A stretch of 64,000 bases of DNA, taken from Euwallacea fornicatus. Taxonomy: Eukaryota > Arthropoda > Insecta > Coleoptera > Curculionidae. The translations under genes and the position numbers were made by a program. The number at the start of each line of letters is the position of its first letter. Position 1 is the stretch's first letter. The notes below the pieces were generated by a model, which was not told where the DNA came from, did no database searches, and saw only the letters and a program-made list of their open reading frames with translations. Positions 22,355 through 34,126 of the stretch are shown piece by piece. The stretch covers positions 806,001-870,000 of the forward strand of contig NC_089557.1 in assembly GCF_040115645.1 (NCBI RefSeq), in the 5' to 3' direction.

Positions 22355-25300
22355 TTAATGTGAACTCTGTTTACGGTTTTCCGTTCTTTGTACCATCGAC
22401 ACACCATCCATAAACTTGGTTCTAAAAAGAACGTTGGCGTTATTGAACATCCCGTCCTTCAGCGAGACCACAATAAACTGGAAAACAAAAGATGTTTTAA
22501 CACACCTATAACCCCGTAAAGAAAATTTACTTGAGATTTCTTAAAGTGAGATTTGAGCATACGGCCGATGTTCTGTGTATGGGATAAGTCCAGAGCTGCG
22601 TCCACTTCATCCAATATATACAGTGGCGCGGGCTTAAACAGCAACATGGCCAATATTAAGGAAAGAGCTGCCAAGGAGCGCTGACCGCCGCTCAATTCGG
22701 TTAAGCTTTCTTTCCACACATTACCTAAAGAAACTTTAATCTGAAAGAGATACATCATCAGATGCTACGTCTTTAGAGAAAGTGATCTCATTACCTCTAG
22801 ACCTTGAAGTATGCTTTTTCCCTGCATGGGTAAAAGTTTGGCATTAGCGCCCGGTAGAAGAGTGGCAAAGATTGAACCGAAATCTTTGGAGACCTGTTCA
22901 TAGGCCAATTTCAGGACGTTTTCTTTCTTTGCATCCAATTCGGTAATCATTTTCATCAGCTTATTCTTGTCATTTTCTACGATTTTTTGTTTGCCCACTA
23001 TTTCATCAAACTGAATATTGAAAAGTTTATAAGATTTAAATTACAGAGAGCTATTGCTTACTCTTTTTTCTTCAACTTCAAACATGCTCTGCGCTTGAGC
23101 ATTGACAGTTCTCCCCAGTGTATGCTTCTTTTCCTGCGCCACTTTAATATTCCTTTCCAAATTTAATCCTTCTTTCTGCGACAGTGCCTGTCCTTTTTGC
23201 AGATACGTGTTGTTCTTGCCTATTTTCTTCAAATACTCTTGCTCCTACAAAGGTATTTTACACAAACACTGTAAAATATACTAATAGCACTTACTCTACG
23301 TTGAGAAGTCTTGCATGCTCCAGTCAGTTCATTAATTTCGTGACTGTGCTTTTTGATTTCCAACTCTAAGTCAGTATTTTTTGTCAGAAGTTCCTCCTTT
23401 TGCTTAATCTTATTCTGCACTTCCTTGTTTTTTTGAGCGATTGAACTCTTTATGTTTTTAATTTTCAATTGAAGTTCTTTAACCGTTTCCTACAATATAC
23501 ACTTACCAAACTGAAAAGCAAAATTAAGCAAAATTCTCACTTTTAGCTTTGCGGATTCCTCCGAGGCTTGCGTGTGTTCTTCTTGCCCTCGCTTGATACT
23601 ATCTATTATAGCTGTTAATTGTGCACTGGTCTCCTGTATGCCTTTTTTCAGCTCCTCGATTTCCACTGTTAAGATCCCATATTCTTGTTCTCTCTGTCTC
23701 CATTCTTGGTTACTTTTTTCAGCTTTCGCTTTAGCAGCCTGAAGCGCCGCCTCAGCTTCTTTCAGCCGTTTCGCCTGATAACCCGAAGAATCTTTCATTT
23801 TTGATTCAAGATCTTTAACTTTGGTCACGGATTCGCGCTCAATTTCTTTGCAAGTAGCCAATTTTGCCTTCAACTCATCTGAAAGTCAACAATGTTTATG
23901 CGTCCTCACAAATATGACAAATAAATATAAGTACCAATTTGTGACTTCAAGTTATCAACTTCGTCTTGTTGTCTAGCGAAAGTGGTATTTAGTAACCGCC
24001 CCTGGATTAAGCCCAACTCGTGCTTCGACATATCCAATTTGTATTTTATAGAATTGTACTGCTCCTGAACGCCATTCATTTGCCTCATTTCCCCATCCAC
24101 TTGAGCGAGCTCTCGCTCTTTGTCTTTTAATTGAACCTAGATTAAATTTCGTCACTCCCGTTTCAAATTCTGTTTTTCTATACTTTACCTCCAATTTTTT
24201 AATGTTTTGAATAAGCTTCAGAATAGATTCGCCTTTTTGTCGAGCACCACCGCTTAACGTACCTTAAAATCAACAAAAACATTTGAAAGGGCGCTTAATT
24301 TAACAACCGTAAATCACCTCCTGGATCCGTAGAATCTCCATCTAATGTAACACAACGTTTCCTAATGCGATCGTGAAAAGTAACAGTTTTAGCAACATTG
24401 ATGTCTCTGCAAATGAAAATGTCCCCGAAGATGTATTCCATGGCGGCTTGTAGGGATCTGTCGTAATTTATCAGCGAAAGAGCTGGTTGGCAATTTTCTT
24501 TTCCCACCTGTTTATTTATCACGAAAATTTATTAACATGGGAATAAGCGGTGATTGTAAACACCTACCAAGTTTTCGGCCAATTTAATGATCTGCTCGTC
24601 CATTCTATACGACGATATCTTATTAAGTGGAATGAAGGTGGTTCGGGTCTGCAAATCTCCTCTTTGAAGAAGCTTTTTGCTTGTCATATCGGTATCCACA
24701 ACCACATTGTAAAGCTAAAAGTTGATGAGACATCGATGTCGGTTTGTAGAAATTGCGGAATTTTCTAGAGAATAAACATCGCCTTACTTTGCCTCCTGCA
24801 GCGCTTTCCAGTGCCGTCGCGTAAATCTCATCTTTATAGGTGAACAACTTGCAAACCACTCCTTTCACCGAATTCCTATTGAAGTTGGTCTCAGGGTCCC
24901 TGTATTTAAATGAAGTATGTGGCCTGCTGCCCTCGAACTGCTCTACTTGATCCCTTATATTATGAGTTTCTTGCAGTAGGGCTCGCCGTCTCCCATTCAG
25001 CTCCTTCATGCGGTCTTCCGAGAAATTCAGACGTTTTATGGAGGCCTACAGCAAACTACATGAACAGAAAAATTCGCGGGAAATAAATCACCGCCAACCT
25101 CCAATTGGGCGACTTCTTGCTCGGTTCGCCGAAGGCTCGCTTTCTCCTTTTCGTATTCTGTCGAATTTGCACTTGTTTCCTTTGACTTCTGCTTGAGTTG
25201 ATTCTCGCAGGAAGTCAACTGCATGACCGCTTGCTTCTGTTCGGTACTCGCTCTATGATTTTATTGAAATTATTTATAAGAAAAAACGCTTTTGCAACGC

Positions 25301-26875
25301 ACTCACTTGGAAGCATCCTCTTTTGCCTTCATTAATTGTTCACCCAATGTCTGAGTTTCGCCTTCGTCATTCACCTCCATACCTATACATAAAGCCTCAT
25401 ATTTCTGTTCTGCTAAAGCACAGGCTTCACTATCTAACCGGTCGTTTTCTTTGAGTTTTTCAAATAAAGATTGAACCTGCAATTACACAAAAAATTGATA
25501 CAGAAACGTTCAAATTTAAAGGCACTTTGTGTCTATTACTTGACTTAGCTGGTCCTCTCTGGTTTTCAGTGCTTTCTCATCTTTGACAATTGTTCTTTCC
25601 AGCTGCAATTTTGCTTTTTCCTCAGTGGCAATATGGTCCTTTATGGCTTTAACCGAAGCATTAATCTTTGCTTCTTCTGTCTCTTTCTCTTTTAATTTCG
25701 CCTCCATTTCTTGCAATTCAATTGAAGACTCCTACAAAACATTTAACTGCAAAAGAATCCAGACATGTTCCTAACACATACAGATTCATTATTAGACACG
25801 ATAGCTTTAATTTCCTCATCTAACCTAGTTACATCTTCTGTATTTGCTAAAATTTTCTCATTTAAGCCCTCAATTTTCTGTTGTTCTTGTTTCAACTCTT
25901 CTTCGGCCTTGTCAAGGTTGCTTTTGGCCTCAAAATATTGCCAAACCTGGTAAATTCCCATTAAATGCTCCAGTTCCCTTTCAATTCTTTGATATGCAAA
26001 ATATTGCTCTCGCTCTGCTTTGAGCTTCTGAAGCCTCGGTGACAGCTCATCACATATAACCTTAAAAGGGATACAAACCCATGGGTGAAAAAAAGGATAT
26101 ATATTTCAAATTATTAAGTATCTTCATAGGTATATTGGAAAAATAAAGCCCTTTTTGTAACATAAAATATTATGCATGTACCTGCTGAAATTCACTCAGC
26201 TTAGCATCCTTTTTCTGTATGAGTTTCTGGGTAGTCAGCCTCTTTGTCTCATACATACGGGTCCCAGCAGCTTCCTCAACCATGGACAAAATCTACAATC
26301 CAGCTATTACCTGACAAAGCACAAACATTGACAGTTGAACTCACCTCTGGCGGCTTCATGTTTAATACTTTAGTAATTTGGCCCTGCATGATCAAAAAAT
26401 GAGGATTGTTGACATTTAGATGCACAGAACAAAACAAGTCCTGAACCTTCCTGCTGGTAACATTAATACCGTTAATCAAGTACTTGTTTTTGCCTCCCAA
26501 AGCTATCTGTCTCGAAATTGTGATTTCTGAAGAACTGTCAAAGCCTGGGGGTGAATCTGATAGATTGGTGTTATCGAAAGTGATGGACACTGTAGCTTTG
26601 TTGATGCCAGCCTGGCCGCTTTTATAGATTAAATCTTGTAAACTGTTTGCTCTTACCTGTTGAGTCAAATATTCAGTTAGCGAATAAGGCTCAATAAACT
26701 TACTTACATGGGTTAAGTTTGATATGCCTAGAACGAAACATATCGAGTCTAATATATTGGATTTCCCACTTCCGTTAAGGCCTGTAATTGCATTAAACAG
26801 CGGGTCGAACTCTGTTACTTCGGTTCTTTGACCGTAAGACTTAAATCCGTCTAACACGATGGATTTAATGTACAT
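22355..26875 (-). CDS. SMC2: Structural maintenance of chromosomes 2 (condensin ATPase)
   Basis: Core ATPase of condensin I and II; pairs with SMC4 to compact mitotic chromosomes. Eighteen minus-strand exons: 26708-26875, 26345-26656, 26182-26292, 25782-26060, 25540-25731, 25307-25476, 25099-25252, 24788-25045, 24568-24714, 24318-24507, 24189-24262, 23935-24136, 23541-23878, 23295-23489, 23062-23244, 22795-23010, 22531-22740 and 22355-22477. Total 1173 aa, close to the usual 1200, with every phase closing. It starts MYIKSIVLDGFKSYGQRTEV with Walker A GLNGSGKSN at about 32-40. NNPHFLIMQG and two long coiled coils flank the hinge (FKYRDPETNFNRNSVKGVV, LYNVVVDTD, then GGARQKGESI). The C-terminal head has KDFGSIFATLLPGA, signature LSGGQRS and Walker B YILDEVDAALD. 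The last codons overlap a small tandem duplication. Identity is certain. Confidence 0.97.
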
Positions 26876-27908
26876 TGTGATTTTTTAATACCATTCCTTT
26901 TTCTGCGTGAAATTGATCCTGCAACTTCTTTTACGTGTTAAAGGCTGTAAGTTGGTTTGATGCCTTGAAATTTGAAAACTAAGGAAGAACAGAAAAGAGG
27001 AAAAATTCAAAATAAAGGTAAAAAAGTAATTTAATGTTTACGTTTGGTTGTACAGAAAACTAGAAAATTCAAAATTGTCTTCGAGTTTTTAACGGACATT
27101 TGACATTTAGCTGCTATCTTCGTTCATGTTCTGCTAATAAATAAGGATAAAGAATATAGGTAGAGAGCCTATTTGACTTTTTTCGGCTTCAATACTCTTG
27201 CGTCTGACGTCATGCCTATCTGATTGGTTGGTTGAAAGACGTTACGCAAACGTTCGTATTTCATTAGATATCAAGGGAAACTGTGGGGCGCACGTAGAGG
27301 ATCACCCTTGCGTTGGTATGTTTCTGGAACCTTCCTCAGTACATGTTAAACTAACAGATTTGGGCCTTTTGAGATCTTGATTAAAGCGATAAAATCTATA
27401 AAATATCTATTTTATTGGCCAAGTAACACCTATTTACAATCACGTTTGTAATTCCGTAATACAAAAGAAAATCAGGCAGAGTCGTTAATGATATGATCAA
27501 TTATAAGGTAAAAACTATCTGGAATCGTGTGACTAATAAGAGAGCTAAGTTACATTTATTGCACCTAACAAATTTTGGTTTTATGACCGCTCCTGGCCAA
27601 AAGGTAGAGCCATGCTCAGCAGGGATAAATTACACACTTATAGTACCAGTAAACATATACAATTGCACGGTTTTTTATGAGCGATTTCGCCGGTTCTCGA
27701 GATAAATCGTAATATCTAGTGTTAAGCGTCTTTGTCATCAACCTTCCGAAGCCCTTAAATAATAATTGTCAATTGCACCAGCAGCCCCTATCGCAGTTGG
27801 TTTACTCTATGTATTAACGCTACACGAATAGGAATTGGTGAAGGCTGGTCACTAATAGAATTCAAGAAGCGATCGCTACTTTGAATTCTACGTTCAATCA
27901 CATTGAAT
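26876..27908. other. Spacer upstream of SMC2 and 3' of FBXL16
   Basis: About 1 kb without a supported gene; the short frames at 27198-27380 and 27493-27705 have no splice or domain support. It should hold the SMC2 promoter (nearest 26876) and the FBXL16 3' UTR (just below 27909). Confidence 0.55.
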
Positions 27909-30900
27909 TTATTCTATAACGAGGCATCGGGGGAGGTGTTCTTTGAGATAATCGAACAGTTCTCTCGACGCTCCTGGGCAATTAGTCAGTTCAAGCTCAC
28001 GCATGTGTCGCAACTGGATTAGGCTGGAGAGACCATTCGAGGTCAGGAGGGGGCAACCTAGAAAGAGATTTTAGTGGGAAACGCTTTTCAGATAGGTTAG
28101 TTAAGGCAATAAAAGCAGGCAACACACCGCACGCGTTTTTGGGTGCCTATACGCACGGCGAAAAACGAAAAACAATTGAAGAGCGTGTTTGGTGACAGAT
28201 TCTCTATTTTTTTTTAATCCAGGGTGCGGCGCGGGAACCAAGCGCTTTTAAAGCATGTAGTACTTGACCGTTTACAATGGAAAAGTTGTGTTTCAACAGG
28301 CATTTCATTCCTCGGTTATTACTACCCTTCAGTTGGCCCACGGAGTCGTCGTGGACCTTAGAACATCGAATATTCGTTTATGGTTATTTCGTTAGGAGTG
28401 GTCCTTGACAGCAGTTCAGCGTCGATTTCGTCGGGGGCCTTACCTCTGCTTATATGGTTTCTTTTCACGGGGTTATCTGAAGGCACGTGCCTAGGAGCCG
28501 CCGGCACGAAGCAATCCGGCATCAGATTACCGAACTCAACGGAGACCTGCTGGAACGTCTTCAGCGTTGCGTAGAACGAGAACGGACAGCACATGCCAGA
28601 TGTAATTTTCCATTCGTCGTTATGAAATGCTACATTTTCGACCGTACTGTTATAATAAAAAAGCGAATTATTTATCGAAAACTATGCGTGCGTGATTATT
28701 TCATAAACACTGCGTTCCCATGGCGCACCCTGTGTGTTTGCGGGGCGGATGTTTCCATGCGTTCTTTCGATGTTCATGGAGAATCGTGCTATAAAGCGGG
28801 CCCTCCAGCGATGCCAAGCACTCAAAGAGGCCGCCGAAACATCCAGAAACTTACCAGCAAGCGACAGTATTTGTAAATTCCTCATTCCGCACAAATGCTG
28901 CAGCCCGAAATCCCTTATTTGCGAGCACCATCGCAAGTATAAAGCTTGCAGCGATAGCATGGTGGAAATGTACCCTATTCCTATATCAGTCACGTGAACA
29001 CACCTAAAAACACCCTTGTCGTTAACTGGCGTTAAACGAGGACTCCCACCTGCCTATCCAGAGTGAGGTCTTCTAGTTGATTGAGGTCGCAGGCGATGTA
29101 TTCCAAGGCAGCGTCGGTTATGCGGGGACACCACGATAAATCCAGAGAGCGGAGCTTTTGCAGGTTCTCCGCTATCAGTTCCACCCCATCGTCGGTTATC
29201 TTACTGCAGCCCGACAAGCTCAGAACCGTCAGATTGGGCAGGGAGTGAACTAAAATGAAAACAAACCCGCAACAATTAATCGTTCGGTTAATGGTATGAG
29301 TGGCGCGCACCAATATTGACAACCCCGTGATTGGTGATCTCCCAGCAGGAGTGCAGTCGAAGCACCCCCAAAGAGCTCCCCTGTTTTGGCGAGAAGTACC
29401 CCAACGCCTGGTCGGTGACGTGGTACGCCTGCAATTGGAATTCGTACAAGGCGGGAAGAAGCTGTGCCACGGCTCCGACGGCCTCGTCGGCGACGTTTAT
29501 GCAATCGGTAAGGGTGAGGGAGACTATCCGAGGGTGCAGGCATTGCCAAAGCCCTTGTTCCGTTATCTCGTTACAGCCTGCCAGTTCCAGTTCGTAGAGG
29601 GCCTGCGGCAAAAGAGGGGCACTGAGCATAACCAGAACTAACATCAAATGGAGTTTCGAACGATTGGGGGGATAAGGACCCGGGTAATTTGCTTCCATCG
29701 AGAGCTGAGCTGCGAAATAATGTTTTCTCATAGATCAAAAGGGATCAGTTAAATGTGGCGGCACTGCTCCTAAACGGTGGACGCTTTTTTTTTTTTAGAT
29801 TAAGTGGGTATTACTTTACGGACCTGACTCGAAAGGGAAATTTGAAGCGGAGAGTTTCCAATTAGAAGTCGCGTCTCCCAAAACTCGCCCCCGAGATTTT
29901 GAGCTTCTCCGTTAATGTCTTGTCTGCTTCGGCTCGCACAATCTTAAACTTCCTGTTTCGCGTGTAAATCGTTTGATTAACCTTGAAAATTGCCTCGAAG
30001 CGGCTTTGAAAATATCAGAAATCGATGTTAACCCCCCTATCAGAACTAATTTAGTTTTATTTTCGGCAGAGCCTCTTTGACGAGCGCTCGCCAAGGACGA
30101 TACAAACGTCTCCTCGATAGCCTTCCTGCCATCCTTTCTTTTTCCAATTCAGCATTCAGGTCACGGAATTTCGCCCTATTATCTCCTCAAGCATACATTT
30201 CCGAGAGAACGGTCAAAGGACATTTCGAAATGTTTGCGGAAAATCGTTAAATCTCTTGAAACCTTGCCAGAGGAGAGATTTATGTTCGATGCTCTTCTGG
30301 TCGGTTTCAGCCCCGCTCGTTGCTAAATCAAAACTTTACAAACTAAATAAATCGACAAATTCACCTGAAGATGGTCCATCAGCGACTCGAGGCCGTGATC
30401 CCCTATGCTGGAGCACCTCAGTTTCAGCGTGTGCATGTGCTTCGAAGCCAAAGGGAATGCATTGATCAAGTCCATGGCGTCCTCGTTGGTGGCCCCGATG
30501 AGGCACAGGCTGTGAAACCCTCGCCTCAGCAACGAAGAGTATAATCTGGCCCTCTCGTTCACTTGAAATCCTCTCAGTTCCCGGCACTGTAACGCCGGTA
30601 TCAACCCTGTCCAATACCGCGGCGATCTGTACAAAATGTCCCGCCATCGAGCGCACACTTGAGACAAAACGCACCTCTCACTGGGGCTGAAGAACAAAAA
30701 GAACTTGGACAAGAACTTTTCGTCCAACATCAACTGTTCCCACGTCAGGTGCACAGGTGAGGTCTTCGCCTTCCTCACAGGAGGTGTGCTCGGAGGTGCA
30801 TTATTAGTTTTTGGGTGACCCCTGGACGGCAACAACCTCGATGGCTTTTCTGGAGCGGTCACGGCAGCGCTGCTTCCGCCGCAGAAGACGTTGGTCACCC

Positions 30901-31021
30901 GTTCCATAACGCTACCCTTGGACGAGTGGTGTTTGCTGCTTCTGAGGCCCAGACCATTGATGCGTTTGGACAGCTCCGCTGAGGCTCGTTCCACCACCCC
31001 TTGGGCTGAGATCGACGACAT
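27909..31021 (-). CDS. FBXL16: F-box/LRR-repeat protein 16
   Basis: F-box leucine-rich-repeat protein; mammalian FBXL16 binds substrates and PP2A but interacts poorly with the SCF core. Exons: 30365-31021, 29311-29602, 29054-29249, 28855-29003 and 27909-28057. They give 480 aa, almost the same as human FBXL16 (479). The N-terminal ~95 residues are basic and disordered. An F-box-like segment follows (FFSPSERCVLSQVCARWRDI), then LRRs such as YELELAGCNEITEQGLW, LTLTDCINVADEAVGAVAQL, SCWEITNHGVVN, SLSGCSKITDDGVELIAENL and LDLSWCPRITDAALEYIACD. It ends HLPRCLVIE exactly as in vertebrates. The intron between exons 3 and 4 must use a GC donor to keep the conserved LDRCV reading. A TATA-like box sits about 115 nt upstream. 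Very confident. Confidence 0.95.
29004..29053 (-). other. GC-AG intron in FBXL16
   Basis: Fifty-nt intron with donor ATAG/GCAGGT. Using the GT four bases on would shift the frame into a stop; the GC donor restores LDRCVHVTD, conserved in vertebrate FBXL16. Confidence 0.8.
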
Positions 31022-33034
31022 GGTGATGGTTGAATGGTACGAGAATCACGACATATCCGAGAGAAAGCGTTGCGACGAGTGACGCGCCTGTACGTCCGAA
31101 CGGGCACTGTTTGGCTCGAGGGGGATGGAATCACCCTTATAACGTCGCCGCGATCAATACTGTTTCAGCATAGCCGGATTTAGACATTTATTCTTCGGGT
31201 ATATATAAAAAAAAATGTGCAGATACAATGCTGCAATAGTCGACACTGAGGACGCTTTAGGTTGCACGAAACTGCATGGAAGTCGTCATGAAATTTGCCC
31301 CTGCTTTTCCATCATAACGATTTTTTTGTCTTTTTATGAGGTACGAAACGTTGCGGTGCTTCTCCATTACTTTGCCCGCATCAAACTGCCATTAATAGCG
31401 ATAATTATAGAGCTATTTGATGAACATTTCCCTTGAATAGCGCCGCCCCTGCTTTTTTTTTATAAGCACGTGCCCCACGCGCATTTCTATTACACACCCC
31501 TTGAAGGCATTTATTAAAGGAAGAACGGGTAAACCGACACTTTATGTGCATTGTTGGCCAATCTATATGCACTCGCAATACCGATTATCGTAAAAGGTAT
31601 TTTACGCATTCATGGCAAAGTTTTCCTAAATCTGGCCCCCGCACTCTTCAGACTTAGATTGTTTGGACCATATTTTTCCCTCCAGTATCGCCTGTCGCTG
31701 CGGACTTTCTGAATATTACCTGAAAAGTTACGGCAGCTTCATCGCATTGATAATCAGATACTGCCCAGGCCAAGAAGTGCAATTGGCCAGGGCTTAAGAG
31801 CGCTTACCCGGAAATCAAAAACCGCGTGGGTGTCTTATCTGGGGCTCGGGCCATCCGGGGAACGGTATTTTTAAGTAAAAAGGTCACGCAATATGCATAT
31901 GTGTTAAGCGACGATCTCTACTCCACGATCAAATTTTGAATTCATTTTTTCATTTGCTTCTCATACAAAACCCTGCCGGTGTTCAGGATTTTTTAAATAC
32001 CCCTACACGTCGAGACTTGTTTATTTCTTTCATGTTCGAGGCTCACTTTCACCGGTCATCAAGGTAGATTGAAAACGAAGAACATGTGGTGTTTCGACAT
32101 TTACTTCCCCTTCAATAAGTCCGGTGAGTCAAGCGTGATAGTGCGAAGGGGGAATCGCAATCCCATCCGGATTCCTTTTGTACCTTCGCCATTTGGTCCA
32201 TTAGTGCCCGTCTTAGAAAGCTTCGAAAAACGTTCGGTACTTCACTAAGATGATGCACCATCGGTTCGCCGAAAGCTCGGCATCTTTAGGTGGATTTTGT
32301 TAAGGAAAATCGGGATCAAAATCGCGAAAATTAATAGTAAAGTCACCCCATGTGCCCAACTAAAACTAAAAGAAGTAGAGTAACGGACTCCGTGCAGATT
32401 ACAGGAAAGCCTTTTGGAACCTCAGGTGATTTTTCCCTTTGGGATCAGGTTAGCTGGTGTCCATATTTATCAAATTGGTTGTTTTCCATAGTGGACTTCC
32501 AAAGAACGACAGCTCCTTCACCAAAATGTACAGAAGCCGGCTCCTGATGTCCTCTTAGAGTCATACCAAGCAGATCTGAGTTTAGCGGACTATGCTTCTG
32601 AGTACTGTTTAAAATGACTTCTTTAATGACAGACACGCCGGCATCTCGTAATATTCAAACTTATAGTTAAATTTCATTCAAAAAATTTTCTCCGCCATAA
32701 TGTCAACAGGTTTGTTTATGCTTTGGATATATCTCCTCAGACTCATAGATGGAGCACCACGTAGAGGTTTTCGAACGCGCAAATCCAGGACGGATTATTC
32801 TCTATCAGCTGATCTTTAACCATTCCGATTTGCTGGCAGCCGTCGTAGATCAGTTTGATTGGCTGAAAATCAGCTGACAGGATCAATCTAATTTAGATAT
32901 TTTAACGAAAATCGTGTACGTACAAAGAATGAGAGCTACTGCCTGTAAACAAACTTGGAAGTTAATGTTCCTATTCCTAATTTAATTAATTGTTGTTTAC
33001 CTCAATTTTTTGATTTATTAAACCCGTAATTAAC
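31022..33034. other. Head-to-head spacer between FBXL16 and CDK7
   Basis: About 2 kb between divergent genes. No complete gene could be assembled. Minus-strand stretches near 32445-32640 and 32760-32880 read like protein but do not join into a model (see findings). The last 150 bases hold the CDK7 leader. Confidence 0.5.
31136..31141 (-). promoter_or_regulatory. TATA-like box upstream of FBXL16
   Basis: TATAAG on the minus strand, about 115 nt before the FBXL16 start codon and followed by a GC-rich leader. Position fits a core promoter; no initiator was confirmed. Confidence 0.3.
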
Positions 33035-34054
33035 ATGACAAACAAACAAAATCGATATGAAAAAATCGAGTTCCTGGGCGAAGGCCAATTTGCCACTGTG
33101 TACAAAGCCCGAGACGTAGAAACCGACCGAATCGTAGCAGTGAAAAAAATAAAATTGGGTACCAGAGAAGAAGCTCAGGACGGCATCAACAGGACGGCAC
33201 TAAGAGAAATCAAACTGCTGCAAGAACTGGACCATGAGAATCTTATAGGGCTTCTAGACATCTTTGGACACATGTCCAACGTTTCCCTAGTGTTTGATTT
33301 TATGGACATCGATTTGGAGGTGATAATAAAAGACAATACAATTATTCTTACCACTGCCAACATAAAGTCATATGTATTGCAAACCCTCAGAGGACTGGAA
33401 TATCTGCATTTGAATTGGATCTTGCATCGAGACCTTAAACCAAATAACTTACTTGTAGACTCTAGAGGAGTGTTGAAAATTGGTGATTTTGGTTTGGCAA
33501 AGATGTTTGGGTCTCCCAATCGAATTAACACTCATCAAGTTGTTACAAGGTGGTATCGGGCACCAGAACTGCTTTTTGGTGCCAAGCAATATGGGACTTG
33601 CATAGATATTTGGGCTGTGGGGTGTATTTTGGCAGAGCTTTTGTTGCGAGTGCCTCTGTTTCCTGGAGAATCAGACCTTGATCAACTTACAAAAATATTT
33701 AGTGTCTTTGGAAATCCCACTGAGGAGAACTGGCCTGGAGTCAAGACCCTTTGTGACTATATAGAGTTTAAAACATTCCCCTCAATACCTATAAAATCAA
33801 TATTTACTGCAGCTGGAGATGATTTGCTGAATTTAATAGAAACCATGCTGGTGCTGAATCCTATTGCAAGGAAAACTTGCACAGGGTGCTTGAAAATGCC
33901 TTTCTTCAGCAATAAACCTGCTCCTACAGTGGGTACAAAATTGCCCCTTCCACAAAACGTTAGAAAAATTATGGATATAGAAAAACCATCTCTAAAAAGG
34001 AAGTTACTAGACACAGTAGAGGGGGGCACTCTATCTAAAAGACTGTTTGTGTAG
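33035..34054 (+). CDS. Cdk7: Cyclin-dependent kinase 7 (CAK / TFIIH kinase), intronless
   Basis: Catalytic subunit of the CDK-activating kinase and of TFIIH; phosphorylates CDK T-loops and the RNA polymerase II CTD in the nucleus. A single open exon of 339 aa begins MTNKQNRYEKIEFLGEGQFA. It has glycine loop GEGQFATVY, catalytic lysine in IVAVKKIKLG (Lys37), the CDK7-type cyclin helix NRTALREI, HRDLKPNN, DFGLAKMFGSPNR and T-loop NTHQVVTRWYRAPELLFGA. It ends in a basic tail (SLKRKLLDT). The stretch ARKTCTGCLKMPFFSNKP is slightly unusual beside the commoner TATQALKM form but keeps the frame. The gene has no intron, whereas almost every neighbour is split. The polyadenylation signal lies at 34110, inside the space before convergent eIF3i. 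Highly confident. Confidence 0.96.
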   Translation: MTNKQNRYEKIEFLGEGQFATVYKARDVETDRIVAVKKIKLGTREEAQDGINRTALREIKLLQELDHENLIGLLDIFGHMSNVSLVFDFMDIDLEVIIKDNTIILTTANIKSYVLQTLRGLEYLHLNWILHRDLKPNNLLVDSRGVLKIGDFGLAKMFGSPNRINTHQVVTRWYRAPELLFGAKQYGTCIDIWAVGCILAELLLRVPLFPGESDLDQLTKIFSVFGNPTEENWPGVKTLCDYIEFKTFPSIPIKSIFTAAGDDLLNLIETMLVLNPIARKTCTGCLKMPFFSNKPAPTVGTKLPLPQNVRKIMDIEKPSLKRKLLDTVEGGTLSKRLFV

Positions 34055-34109
34055 TATTTATTTCAGATTTACAACACTTACAAAATTTTTCTTTAAGAAT
34101 GTTAATATT

Positions 34110-34115
34110 AATAAA
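34110..34115 (+). terminator. Polyadenylation signal of CDK7
   Basis: AATAAA 56 nt after the CDK7 stop codon and only 12 nt before the end of the oppositely oriented eIF3i coding region. Transcripts of the two genes probably overlap here. Confidence 0.65.
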
Positions 34116-34126
34116 CATGATGTTAC

